Assembly (NCBI RefSeq): GCF_031877795.1
Contig: NC_133971.1
Coordinates: forward strand, 84,778,446 to 84,842,445
DNA length: 64,000 bases
Origin: Strix aluco
Taxonomy: Eukaryota > Chordata > Aves > Strigiformes > Strigidae
Direction of reading: 5' to 3'
Positions 22,401 through 34,135 of the stretch are shown here, one piece after another. The notes under the pieces were generated by a model, which worked only from the letters and a program-made list of their open reading frames with translations, was not told the DNA's origin and did no database searches. The first letter of the stretch is position 1, and the number at the start of each line of letters is the position of its first letter. Position numbers and translations under genes: made by a program.

Positions 22401-25400
22401 CACCCTCCATTCGTGCCCTTCTGGACTGGGATGTGCCAACAGCCTTGTCCGCAGTGACGAGCATGCTCATAAGGACAGGTCAGGGGAGGAGCCCGTGAAT
22501 TACCTGTTGTGCCAGTCAGGGCAGGGGCATAATCCTTATGGGCCAGGTTTCTCTGTAAATGCAAGCCCTGCATCCAAAACCCCGCAAATCCAAATCCCCC
22601 GCAAAGGGTTGCCTGGAGCTGGTTGCATGCAGAAGGGCTGGTGACAGCCAAGGTGTTTTGGTCAGGGGCATCTGAGAAGAGTTTCTGAGGCATCTCTAAG
22701 GCCAGCTCTAGCAACATGCTGGGAGCCTGAGCTGTGCTGGCAGCTCTAGAGGAGAGTGATGGTGCAAGGGCTGGTGTGTGGAGCACTGCTGTACGCTCAG
22801 GAGCTGCCCCAGGAGGGCTTTGCTCCCTCTAGATCTGCAGACTGGGGACACCCTGAGCCGTGGGAGGCTCAGGGCACACCAGGGCCTGCCATGGCCACAG
22901 GGTGCTCCATGGGGGACATGGGACATGCAGAGGTCCTGGCACGGGCTCCTCCATCCCCTCTCCTGCTTTTCCTAGAGAAGGGTTTGTGCATGGTAGGACC
23001 CTCATGTAACTCTGCATGGGGATTTGGGTGGTCGAGTGAGTTGGGGCAGGAGGCTGCTGTGACAGGAGCCGGGTGTTTGGTCTGGCACATTTTCCTGTGG
23101 CAGTCTGCCCCCATCGTAGGGGCACTCGCTGTTGAAGAAGACAAGGTTTTGGTGCTGATTTGCTTCCTCTGCTGTGAGTCCCAGGGCTGCTTTCTCTGGT
23201 GGGAGGAGGGTGTCTGCACAGTGCAATGCTGCTTGCTGCTCAAGCTCCTTATGGTGTGGGAGCTGCTCTTCCCCACACCCTCTCCAGTGCTTCAGCATTG
23301 CAGGAGTGTCACCAGGACAGCCGCTTCCCTGGCTGCACTTGCTTACAGAACCTGAACAGGGAAGCTGCAGACCTGCCTGCCTCATTAAAGTGCTTTGTCT
23401 TGGGATGTGGGATGTTTTGGCTGCTCCGGAGCTGCAAGAGCACTGGTACAGCTGCTCAGTGACGGAAGCCAGTATCTCTGATTTTTCCATTATAAGGATG
23501 ATAACAAAGTGTCAAACCCTGGAGTTTTCCTTCTGGCCAACAACTTCGGGAGACCTGGCCCTGCTAAGAGGAGGCAGTGCCCTCTAGGAGTATCCCCCTT
23601 GCTGGGGCAGGGGGAAAAGTGGGAAGGCGAAGGCAGGGAGGGGGATTGAAGGCAGTGGGAGCCCGAGACCTGCTGCCAGGGCTGGGAGCACTGCCTCGCA
23701 GAGGTGTGTTTGCTGCCAACCTTTCCCTTCCATTCATGTGTTTTTTTCCTTTTTTTTTTTTTTTTTTTCAAGGTCCTGGCCACAGTCACTGGAGCTATGA
23801 AGGTAAATACCCTGCAGTTACTCCTGCTTTTTTCCTACCACCTGGCAGACTCTGGGCCTGAGCCAGCCACGGTTAATGATTACAGGGCTCCTGTGCGCAC
23901 TCCATGGCTCACCCTTCCCACCTACCTGACCCTGATGCTTCAGCGGTGCCCAAACCTGGGCATGGATGGGCTGAAGAGCTGGGGATTGCTCTGATTTGAG
24001 CAGGAAGCAGCGGCTCCGCCAAGGGTTTCCCCAGCCCCCTGGGTGTGGGGGGAATGCTCCTTGGGCAAGGCTCCTCCCTGAACAGGAGCTCTCCTGATCC
24101 TGTGCCAAGTGGGAAAGCAGCTGGGCTCTCCAGACTGGACTTGCAGCCCATGCTGGGACTTTGACCTGCCCAGGGATTATCTTGTGTCCTCACCCCTGTC
24201 CTCTGTCACCCTCCCTCCCCACCCTGCCTGGCCCTGCCCACCCATCATGGCTTGGAGGGCTTCTCCACAGCCCCCATGATGGGCATTACTGCAGTGCTAG
24301 CACAAACACATCCCTTCCTGCTGCAGTGGTGGGCCAGGCCCCAGCACTGTCACTCTGCTTGGGACCAGGGCCTGGCTTTGACCTGCTAATGCCCAGCTCC
24401 ATTTTTATGGGGTTCCTGCAAGGGCCCGGACTGGGCATGATCCTGGGTTTGCACTGAGGTGTGCTAGAAGCAGCCCCCTGCAGTGCACGGAGAAGTTTCT
24501 GGGCCATCAGCCGTGCTTATCCGAGCTATGGCACTGGGAAGAGGTGACAGTTTAAACAGCCACCACAGCTATGTGAGCTGGCCCTTTGCAGGACTGTATC
24601 AGTGCAGTTAACAGCCGGGAACCTGTCCTGTGGCTGTGGGCTTGCGTGATCCCAGCGACACTGTGGTACCTCGCTTGAGTAGCAGTGCTGGTGAAGCGGT
24701 GGGTCAATACCTGCCAGGGGCCAGGCTGTGCAAGGCAGCAAGCGTGTGATGAGCTGCAGAGCAGCAGCTACTCAGCTTGCCAAGTCCACTTGTAAATGAT
24801 CTTCTCGCACTCTTTCCAAACACCCCAAAAATAGACTTTCCTGGCACTCACCATGCTCCGAGACCTTTCCCGATACAGCTGCATGCAGTCACATGGTGGC
24901 ACAGAGCTGCTTGATGGAAACTAACCTTACATGCATGGCTTATTTCCTGGCCAGTGCCTGTCCCCTTCCCCACCACCCACCAAACCTCATCTCTGGCGGG
25001 CTCCTTGCCCGGGCAGTCTCACTGGCACTCCCTCCCTTCCTCCTTGTACCAGACCGGGAGCACTGGGGTGTGGACTACCTGGACTGCGGGGGCAACGTGC
25101 AGTCACCGATCAACATTGACACAGCCAAGACCATCTTCAGCCCACAGCTGCGGCCGATCCAGCTCTCTGGCTACAGCCTGCCCGCCAATGAAAAGCTCAG
25201 CCTGAGGAACAACGGGCACACAGGTGGGTGCAAAGACACAGGCAGAGGCTGGAACGCAAGCAGAGGCTGCTCAGCATCTCCCAGCAGAACGGGGCTTGTC
25301 TGATGCCCTTCCCCTGGGCTCTGGGAAGGGGCTTCTCTTGCAGGCTGCAGTCATGTTGCCTTCAAGGCCAAAAGGGAAGCATCGGGCTGTTGAACCTTCA

Positions 25401-28400
25401 CAGGTCCATATGCTGTCCTGGCTGGAGGGAGAAACCAGGAGATGGAGAATTTGCCACTCACTGCCTTTGGGAGCTGGCTCCAGGAATTTGTTAAAACCCA
25501 CGTTTCCTTTAAAAATGTGTCCCTGGTATTTCTGATGTGGGTTGGCAGTCACTGTTCCTCCCCTGCATTTCACTTTCAAAGGACTAGTCAGTATCTGATG
25601 TGACTTAGCCTTTAAGGTACCTATCTCTCAGTCTTCTAGGACACATCATTGGCCAACTTCTTTAACTCTGTGCTTCAGGTTGCTATCTCAAGATCTTAAG
25701 AAATTTTTATAGGTCTTTTGTTTCCCATGTCCAGTTTTATAATTTTTTTTGGAAGGTCTGGACACAACTCACAGTATTTTATTGTCAGTCTCACCATGCC
25801 AGATATGGAGGAAAACCACATCTTCCCTCTCAGCACCCCACAGCTGGGGATCCTGGTTGCTACTAGCTTTTTCTGGGAGCAAGCCGAGTGTTTTGTGCAC
25901 GCTGGTGTCTGCCAGTCCCCAAGCTAAGAAAAGGTGGTGGAGAAAGGGACTTGAAAACTCACTGACAGTGTGATAAGGCACCCCCTTGCCCTGGTAGCTA
26001 GCAAAATGGAGCTGACCTGTGTATACAGCAAACTCAACAGGTTGGACTTGCCGTGCATGGTCAGATCAGCCGCACTCTGCATGCACAGAGCTTTATATTA
26101 TGGCCTTCTGCCCTAGCGTGCCTGCAGAGTTAAACAAGTTGAGCTCAGTAGTTGCTATTTTAGACACCCTGGCATCTGGTGTTGCTTGGTGTTTAGAAAA
26201 GCATTTTCATTGGGGTGGGGAAGTAGTTTCTCACATGCTTTAAGATGCCTTTTTTTATTCTGGCAACTAGCTGTCTGCTTTATGAAAAGCCATAAATAAA
26301 TAAAAAGTTGCAAGTCCAGTAAGATACTTGTACAGTCACTCCTTTTTGTAATATAAAGTGTGTATGCTGTGTAAGCTTTTTCAAGGTCCTGAAAATGGCT
26401 CAGGTAGCTAGTAGAAGGAATGCAGTGATTTAGATATCTGCTTTTACATTTCTTTTGTATAAATTCCCAGGTAGGGAGCAGTCTCCCACTTCCTGTATTT
26501 GAGTTTTGTATCTCTGAACCCAGTGGCAGGGAACACAGGAGAGGACAAATGACTCATCACAGCCCTGTTACGTAGATAATCCTGAATCTGTGCCCTAGCT
26601 CGGTGATGTGACTAAGGGACACTTCACCTATAAAGAGGGAGAAAGGAAAAGTGTTGATATTAAAAATGAGGAAAAGGTGCTTAGAAGCACCTAGAAAGGT
26701 GCTGAGAAGCCTTTCTCAGGTCCAAGAATGCTTCTGGTATTTTTGCCATGTGTCCGGGTAACTCAGCTTTTAGATTTGCCACACTGCTGCATGAGTCCAA
26801 GATAGTTGGCTAAACCACATGAAAGTAAAAGGTAAAACCAAGTATATATTTACCATGCCCAAAGCGGCAAAATTTTAGCTCTTAATGCTTTCAAAAGATT
26901 TAATGCTTCTGTGCCACCAGTGCTGTCAGACACTCACAGGCTGCTTTATGTGAAAGGTCCCAGCTTGACAAGTGCTGCAGCACTCTGTCCAACTGCCCTG
27001 CTCTTATAGGTATTCATCACTCTGCCAGTATCTTTCCCCATGAATTTTGTCCACGATCTCTTTTTATATTATTCTCACTTACTGAATAAATTGTTGGATA
27101 ACATTTGACTTGGAGCTGGCCCCTGTGAGTCTCTGCAGAGGGGCTCTTCCCTTTTCAGCGTTTTCATAGCAGCTATTTTTGAAGCTTATGTATGTACTGA
27201 GATGTCCTGCAACCTGAAGTTGAAAGTTGAACCCTGCTGCATTGGCACAGGTCTGGGTATTGGCTTGCCTGTAGCCTCATGAAAGATGGAAAGCAAGTTT
27301 GCTGTGACCAATTTCCAGAAGCTGAGGGTGACTCTCTCCCTTGAGATATCTCCTCTGTGTACCTGTGGGATGGACTGGGCTTTGTGTTTTACTGACCAAC
27401 CTCTTCCTTCTGTTTCTGCAGTTCTCCTTGAGCTGCCCCAATCACTGGCCATCACTGGCGGCTATGCCCAGCAGTACCGAGCCGTGCAGCTGCACCTGCA
27501 CTGGGGCTCCTCGTCGGGACCTGGCTCAGAGCACACTATCGATGGGCGCCGCTTTGCTGCAGAGGTAAGGAACCCTCATAGTGGTGGATGCATCCTCCCC
27601 TCTCCTGGCGCTGGGCAGGGAAGGTACTGGAGTGCTGTCTTGCTCCTAGCCCAGGGCTCTGACTGTCACTGGATGAACGCTGTAACCCCTGGCCAGGATC
27701 CCTTCTCCCTGGGCAGCTCTGCAGCAGTAGAGTTCAGTGTAGGAGGCCAAGCTTTGGTGCTGAGCCAGACTCACGCTGCGGCCTGTGGTGCAGAAGCGAG
27801 TGGGAGACCACCCTCCAGGATGCTCTGCCCGCAGGTGGGCTGGGGTTGGGCGAGTGTGAGTGGTGCAGCCTGTCCCCATGCCGCAGCCTGGCCCTGGGCT
27901 GATGGAGCAGGAGCTGCGGCAGTCCCTGGGCTGGGGGAGCCAGCTCCCCAGGCGGCTGTGAGCAGCCTGCTTTGGGAGCTGCAGGGAGTGTTTACTCTGT
28001 ACACACTGTCCTCCTGCTCTGCCAGCTCCCATCTGGTTTTATCTCTCCTTCTCTAGCTGCTGTCCTCAGACTGAGCCTCACTCTGCAGTATGACCCCCTG
28101 GTATCTAGGGCAGAGTGCTGGTTTGCTTTCCCTGACCAGGGAAGTTCCTGCAGGCAGACCTTCATGCTTGCTGCTTTGCAGCATCACATTTTCTTGGTCC
28201 CACCAGCATATTCCCCTCTTAGGAGAGGGTGCTCATTATGGGTGCATGTCTCTTCTGGCCCTTGCTCTGGCAGGCTGGAGCCCTGTAGTGGTGAGCACCT
28301 CCTGGAGGTGCCCGTCCTGCATCGGGATTGCACGGTTCCCTTCCAGATCCATGTGGTCCACTACAACACCAAGTATGACACCTTTAAGGAGGCAATGGTC

Positions 28401-31400
28401 CACCCAGATGGCCTGGCTGTACTGGGAGCCTTCCTGGAGGTGAGTTCCATAGATCATCCCTGGGTGAACAGAGAGAAGGCAGGACTGGGATGGGCAGAGT
28501 CAGGCACAGTTTTGGGGACTGACAAAGGTGCAAATGCTCCTGGGGAGAAGGGGAGAGAGGGCAGTTGAGAGGGCAGAGCAGCCCTGATTGGAGGAAGGGG
28601 TCACGAGGATTAGGGTGCCTCTCACAGGGAGAGACACCTTCCTGCTGGCACTGCCATCACCAGCCAGTCTCAGCCCCTGTCCTTGTCATTACTGTGGGGT
28701 CTCTGTGTTGCAGGTTGGGCCGAGGGAGAACCCATACTATCAGGAGATACTTGAGCATCTGCACAAAATCCAAAAAGAAGGTAAGGCCCTGCCCCACTTA
28801 GTACGTGTCTCAGGGGCTGCAGCCTAGCAGAGCAACCTGCTGCATGGCAGAGAGAGGCTGTGGCAGGCGTTTGCTGTGTGTATGTGAGAAGGGGAGCATT
28901 GTACAGCTTGTACAGAAACAGCTCTCCAAGGTGCCCTCTGCTCGCACGTGCTTTCCTCTGCCTCCAGGGCAAACCCACTGCTCCTTCTCCAGGGCAGCAG
29001 TGGCAGCAGTGTGGACCCTGGCACATGCAGTGCTGGGCTGCCTGGGATCCCCGTGCTGGTCCTGCCTGATGCCCTCCAAGGGGTTTCCGTGATCTCACTC
29101 CCATGGTGTTTCTTCTCCCAGGTGAGGAAGTCTTGGTGTCTGGATTCAACATTGCAGGTCTGCTGCCTACCAACCTGAAACTCTACTTTCACTACAACGG
29201 CTCTCTGACCACCCCTCCCTGCTACCAGACGGTGAAGTGGACGGTCTTCAACCAGACCATGCTACTCTCTCATGAACAGGTCCGTCAGAGCAATGAGCTC
29301 AGCCTCTCCCTGCAGGTGTGCACCATCCGTGCCAGTCACCTGGGGCTCACCTGGCTCCCAAAAGCAGGATGCACCCTGCTCTGCTCACGCCGTTCTCCTT
29401 ACAGATGTCAATACTGGTGATGAGCCTGAGAAATGACGACAACAAACCTCTGCAGAACAATTACCGGATGGTGCAGGACATGCACGGGCGACGGGTGCTG
29501 GCGAGTTTCCAGACCACCCTCTCTTCAGCGAAGCAGCTGCCTACTGGTAAGGAGCATGTGAGCGTGCTCAGGCTGCACCCAGCTGCAGGGGTGCAGAGAT
29601 GGAGTGAGGAGCAGGAGTCAAGGCTTGGCGTCTCCTACAAAAGTGCAGCATTTGCATGGGGTAGCCCTGCCTGGCAGGTGACTTACTGCAGCACTGGTCT
29701 TGGTGTCCTGCTCTCCCTCATTTCTGCACTTCTCTCACCCTGCCTGGGGAAGATTGGTTTCTAGGAACTATTTTATCCTTGGCCTTGCAGAAATAACAGT
29801 AGTGGGACTAGGGGGTGTGTATCATCAAGGTCCTAGCATCCCAGCTAGCTTCATCCCCAAACGCAATAGCTAAATTCAGTAAGAGCTGCAGAGGTACGGG
29901 CTTGCAGCAAGCACCCCACCGCCAAACCCTGTGGGAAGGGCAGTGCAGGGGACCCCTCCTTAAGGCTGTGCTCTGCCAGTGGGGCCATGCAGCCATCTGG
30001 CCAGGCACATGGTCCCCTGCCTGAGGCATCCCTGTCTGCCCATCCTCGGTTTGTCCTCGAAGGCCTTTCTTGCATTAGTGGCTTCCAGTGATGAGTAGAA
30101 ATTCCTGTTAATACTTAGGTGTGACTATCGCTCTGCATCACTGAATTCTTGCCTGTTGCTGCTCTCTGAGGTCACTGGGGTTTTTCTGTCCCAACATCCT
30201 GTTCCTTTTCTGTTTTGATAGCATTTTCTACACCTTGTGTCAAGGTGACTAATAGAAGCAGCACACAGGCTTGGTCCCAGGCCCTTGGGCAATGCCTCCG
30301 TAACCACACACCGTGGTGCAAGGCACTTCCCTTCACCGTCCCACCTGCAGCCAGCTCGCTAACAGCTGAAGGCTTTTAATCACCATGGTCTTCAGCCTGG
30401 CTAGCAGTTTCCCATGTGGCACTGCATCAAATGCTTCACTGAAGTCGGGAGAGATAAAATCTACCACATTTTCTTTGTCTAGAATATCACTTATCAAAGA
30501 AGGATATCGGGTTAGGCTGGCATGCTCTATCTTTGGTAAACCTGTTAGATACTTTATCATATTTTCCATTTACCTCCAAGCCTTTCTTTTACCACTTTCA
30601 TGCAGAAGCTGTTCCAAAGCCTCCAGCTGCCAAGGCTGGGGTGAGGGGGTAGTTACCCAGCTCACCTTTTTTTTTTTTTCCCCTTTCCTTATTTGTTATT
30701 TCTATCCAACAACTCCCACTTTAACAAAGCCACGAAGCCCTTATTCCTGGAGTGCCAGGACACTGTCCCAGTACTCCTGGGTGAGGTTACTGGACCCCAC
30801 CTTGCATGCATGAGGCTGTTGGGGTTCTCCTCACCTCGGTGCTGATAACTGCTTGCTTTATCCCTGGGGCCACTGAGCACCAAGACGGAGTGCTATGGGG
30901 TCACATATTGTTCCACTTGCAGCTGCACCTCCTGCGCCCACGCTTGTTGGTCTTTCCCCAGTCACCCCCAGTTCAGAACAGCCACTCCTGCCCCTGGCTG
31001 CTGGGTGAAGGCGGCGGCTTCCCCGCAGTGGCTATGCAGCTGAATACAGCCCACAGATAGTGCCACTCTGTGCGCAATACCCGAGCCGTGTACAGATGAT
31101 AATGCAGCTGTTTAAAAGCCACGCTGTCACGCTGGGTAAATATTAGCCCAGCACAGCTCCTGCCCAGCATGTCGGGCCACCGAGCCATCCCCGTGCAGGA
31201 TGCCCTGTCGGCAACAGCTGCTCACCTCCTCCTGGGCAGCTGCTCACCATCTCGCTGCAGGCAACTGTCCCCATGGTTGCTGCCTGCTGGGCTCACCCCA
31301 TGTTCCTCTCCGGGGTCTCCTGCAGGGTTTGGTGCATTCATGGGGTGCTGCAGCGCTCTGCACCCTCCCTGCCTGCTTCCCGGGCAGTGGCAACAGCAAT

Positions 31401-32336
31401 GGGGGCGTTTCTGACTGGGCTCAGCAAGGCTTTTGTGTGGGCTGTGATTCAGGGATACTTTTTTTTTTTCCACCTTCCCTCAATGCTTCTGGCAGGGTGT
31501 CAGGGCTAGGCTTCCTGCAGCAAGACGTTGCGAGCTGCTGGGGACCTGGCAGGCCGCTCTCCCCTGCCTGCTTACGGGCGATGGGCAGTCTTGCAGGCAG
31601 CCCTGCTTTGGTGGCGAGGCATGAAGCCCTGCAGGCTTGACACTTCCCTCCCCAAACACCTCAGGCAACCTGTTGACCATGCTGTCTCTCTTCTAGGTAA
31701 TGATGGCTCAGCAGCAACAGGTAGGTGAGGGGCTGGCCTGAAGGAGGGAAAGCGGCTGGGGGGTGTACCTGCCGGGGAAGGGGGGTCCTGGCAAGTGTGT
31801 GATGAGCTGGGGGGCAGGCAGCCACAGTGGCTTTGTGGGGCAGCCCTAGCATCTGTGCAGTTGGTTCTCATCCTCTCATCTTTGTCTCCTTTGCAGAGGG
31901 ACACTCCAGCTCTTCATTTCACGCAGGTAAGCGTCCTTTTGGGCTACAGGCCTGCCTCAGCTTTGCCCCATATCCCTCAGCCAGTAGCTTCAGGTGACCA
32001 TCCCCAGGGTAACATGCCTGTGCTTGGCTTGCAGGGGACGTGCTGGCTGTCCTCTTCGGGGTACTCTTTGCCATCACGGCACTGGCCTTCCTGCTATACA
32101 TCTACAAGCACCGCAGCCAGAACACACGGTGAGTGATGGGGAGCTGCAGGAGGAGAGGGCTCAGCAGGGTAGCACTGGTCTGGGGCATAAGAAGTAGGGG
32201 TTAAGAGCAGCCTCTTGGGCAGCAAGGTGGATTAGCCTGCTCTTAACACTCCCTCCCTTCCTCCCCCACCAGGCTGGACTCGCCAACCAAATCCAAGGTC
32301 ATCTACACAGCAGCCACCACGGAGAACACGGCGTGA
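16412..32336 (+). CDS. CA9: Carbonic anhydrase 9, membrane-anchored
   Basis: Twelve coding exons: 16412-16526, 23773-23802, 25053-25223, 27422-27564, 28347-28439, 28714-28780, 29122-29279, 29405-29546, 31697-31720, 31897-31926, 32035-32128, 32273-32336. Together they give 376 aa, with GT donors, AG acceptors and frame kept throughout. It should catalyse CO2 hydration outside the cell. Order: signal peptide (1 to about 20), short acidic stretch (21-38), alpha-carbonic anhydrase domain (about 45-300), short stalk, membrane helix (about 326-348), basic cytoplasmic tail. Zinc ligands are His130, His132 and His155; proton shuttle His104; Glu142 and Thr236 complete the active site; Cys60 and Cys240 can form the usual disulfide. 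Asn232 (NGS) and Asn250 (NQT) are glycosylation sites. The tail (KVIYTAATTENTA) also resembles CA14 and CA12, so the name CA9 rests mainly on the TPM2-TLN1 neighbourhood. Human CA9 has a much longer acidic proteoglycan-like domain. Confidence 0.92.
16540..16840. repeat. Degenerate minisatellite in CA9 intron 1
   Basis: Right after exon 1 a unit of roughly 50-55 bp recurs about five times, recognisable by TTTGGGGTCCCTGGTG followed by GATGCATGGGG and GCACCCC. Copies differ considerably, so the array is old or not homogenised. The long minus-strand open frame across it has repeat composition and is not taken as a gene. Confidence 0.75.
16841..23772. other. CA9 intron 1, no further gene recognised
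   Basis: This 7.2-kb GC-rich intron shows several long open frames on both strands, but none has recognisable protein similarity and all look composition-driven. Poly-C and poly-G runs occur near 16860 and 16930. A tract of about 22 consecutive T at 23748-23768 forms the polypyrimidine stretch of the next acceptor. Confidence 0.5.
23773..23802 (+). other. CA9: CA9 exon 2, 30-bp microexon
   Basis: The microexon adds GPGHSHWSYE, the HW.YE sequence that starts the carbonic anhydrase fold in CA9, CA12 and CA14. It enters and leaves in phase 1 and is a multiple of three, so skipping would keep frame. The acceptor is a long T tract ending in CAAG, with AAG instead of the commoner CAG or TAG. The donor is GTAAAT. 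Confidence 0.85.
25224..27421. other. CA9 intron 3, nothing further recognised
   Basis: A 2.2-kb intron, clearly more AT-rich than the flanking GC-rich exons (for example 25660-25760 and 26230-26400). No open frame with recognisable similarity and no clear repeat are seen. Confidence 0.45.
30330..30580 (-). mobile_element. Old LINE (CR1/L3-like) reverse transcriptase fragment in CA9 intron 8
   Basis: On the minus strand a conceptual frame carries FISPDFSEAFDAVPHGKLLA, a decayed version of the [12 protein letters not shown] palm motif of CR1-type reverse transcriptases. The flanks have the look of ancient L3/CR1 copies. It is short, truncated on both sides and degenerate. Confidence 0.65.
31697..31926 (+). 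other. CA9: CA9 stalk microexons 9 and 10
   Basis: Exon 9 (31697-31720, 24 bp, GNDGSAAT) and exon 10 (31897-31926, 30 bp, EGHSSSSFHA) encode the Ser/Thr/Gly-rich stalk between catalytic domain and membrane helix. Both are phase 1 at each end and multiples of three, so either or both can be skipped without frame change, altering the distance of the enzyme from the membrane. Their residues suit O-glycosylation. A frame-keeping alternative exon in this region is known for human CA12. Confidence 0.8.
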
Positions 32337-32509
32337 GCTGTGCACCTCTGCTGTGGTCCCAGCCCCGCTGGTTCGGTCTGCCATCCCACATCCCCTCCCT
32401 GCCCCCCTGGGCCAAGGAAGGGCCACTGCTCCAGCATCCCTCTGCTGCACGGGCTGCTCACACGGACTGTTTGCCTGGGGCAGCATCTGGCCCCAGTAGG
32501 TATTTTTGT

Positions 32510-32515
32510 TATAAA
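32510..32515 (+). terminator. CA9: Candidate poly(A) signal of CA9
   Basis: No AATAAA or ATTAAA is seen on the plus strand between the CA9 stop codon (32334-32336) and the end of the facing APH1 transcript. TATAAA at 32510-32515, a known weaker variant, precedes an A-rich stretch and gives a short 3'UTR of about 200 bp. Assignment is tentative. Confidence 0.4.
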
Positions 32516-33261
32516 AAAAGGTAAAAATGTGAGAGAAAAAAAAAAAGTAAAAGCCTCCCATGGTGCCAGTCCTCTCTGCTGTCCTTGTGCGAAGCCGAGG
32601 GGCAGGAAAGAGCACTGGTGGAGCTGGACCCACAGCAGAGAGGGGCACACAGGGACCCCTTCCCGAGCAGCAGAGACAGCCTTGGCCTCCATGCCCTGGG
32701 CAGAGCTCCAGAGCAAGCAGTGCAGGGCTCCTTGTACAGCCCAGCCCTGCCCTCCATCGCTCTGGGACTTCTTCCTCCTCCTATTTATGCAAAGCGTTGG
32801 AAAAACATAGCCGCATCTTCGTAGGTCTGGAGAAAGGCAGAGCTGAAGGTGGCAGAGCCGCTGCTTCCTCCCTGGTCAGCCCCCACCCCGCTCCCCTCTG
32901 GCTCTACCGTAGCTGGGGTGGTCCCAGATCCATGGCTGCCTCCCACCGTTCCTGGTGGCCCCACAGAACTCTATGGCCACACCAAAACCAAGAGAAACAG
33001 GCCAGGTCCAGGAGAGGGGAGGAACCTGCAGGTGTCCAGCTCTCACCAGCCTCCACCCCAAAGCTGTGAAACTGGAGCCCAGCCCCTGTTAGGATGGACA
33101 GAGCAGGAGCCAAGACCCCCAAGCAATGGGGGTTTGCAACTGCCAGACCGCCCCCCCTGCCAGCCACACCAGCACAAGCCACTGCTGCAGGGTGCTTGCA
33201 CCCTCCCCATGAGGGCAGCACCGCTGGCCACACGCAGCCCCGCTTGTCTGTGGTACTTCTT

Positions 33262-33267
33262 TTTATT
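33262..33267 (-). terminator. Poly(A) signal of the APH1 gene
   Basis: AATAAA on the minus strand (TTTATT on plus). It would end the APH1 transcript near 33245, giving a 3'UTR of about 0.9 kb after the stop at 34136. CA9 and this gene converge tail-to-tail with under 1 kb between their stop-proximal ends. Confidence 0.7.
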
Positions 33268-34135
33268 GGTATAAAAGCCCACTGTGGATAAAACTGCCTT
33301 CGAAGCCTGATGGCAGCTTCTCCCACCCAGCCCTGCGGCACAGCATCAGGGCTGGTGCCCGCCTGAAAATCCCCAAGTGCAGGAGAGGGCAATTATCCCC
33401 TGGAATGGCCCCTTGAACCCCCTCCCCAAGCTGTGCCAGCACCAGTTGCAGGGTTGCATCTCCTCCTAAGCCTTCCACCACCCTCCATGTCTGCTGGGCC
33501 CTTTGGGTACTGTCTTTTCCCCATCCTCCTCCCATCCTAGGTGCTGTCAGGCCCATTGGGCCCCAAGCACCATCCTCCCTGCACCAGGACGTCAGCTCCC
33601 TGCAGCTACTGCAATCCAGGGCTGCAGGCTCCCAGGGCAGCGAGGCTGGGCAAAGAGGCGGAGAAAGTAGCACCACAGCAGTCAGCCCCAACCCAGAGCA
33701 CGGCAGCACTTTGCGAAGCTGCTTCCTCCACCCTGCGGTGAGGAGGGGATGCGGGGGCCCCCTGCCTGGCACAGGGGACAGCACATCTTCTGCGGCCGGG
33801 GGGAGAAGTGATGGGTTTCTTTGGGCTCAGGCCTCCAGCAGTGCAAGGTAGCATTCTTCCCAGGCAGGCTAACTGGGACTCCGCTCGCAGCGGGGCCAGC
33901 AAAGCTGGGTTCCCCCAAAACTGAGTTGTTCTCTGGGGGCTCCCAAAGCGGTGTCAGAGCAAGCCACACCAGTTGGCTGGCTGCCACAGATGGACCCCAG
34001 TGCCTGCCCCACAGGGACTGGCTAGGGTCCCCCAGTCGAGGAGAAAAGATATTGCAGAGAAGGTGACGGCCACTCTTGCCACCAGGATGGAGGGAGGGGC
34101 GGGGATGGCTGGGGACAGGAACGTCCCGCAGGACC

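Noticed and set aside
16412-32336. Naming the carbonic anhydrase CA14 or CA12
   Set aside because: The tail resembles CA14 and CA12, and APH1 neighbours both in human. The closest landmarks, TPM2 and TLN1 rather than TPM3 or TPM1/TLN2, indicate the CA9 locus. A tree would settle it.
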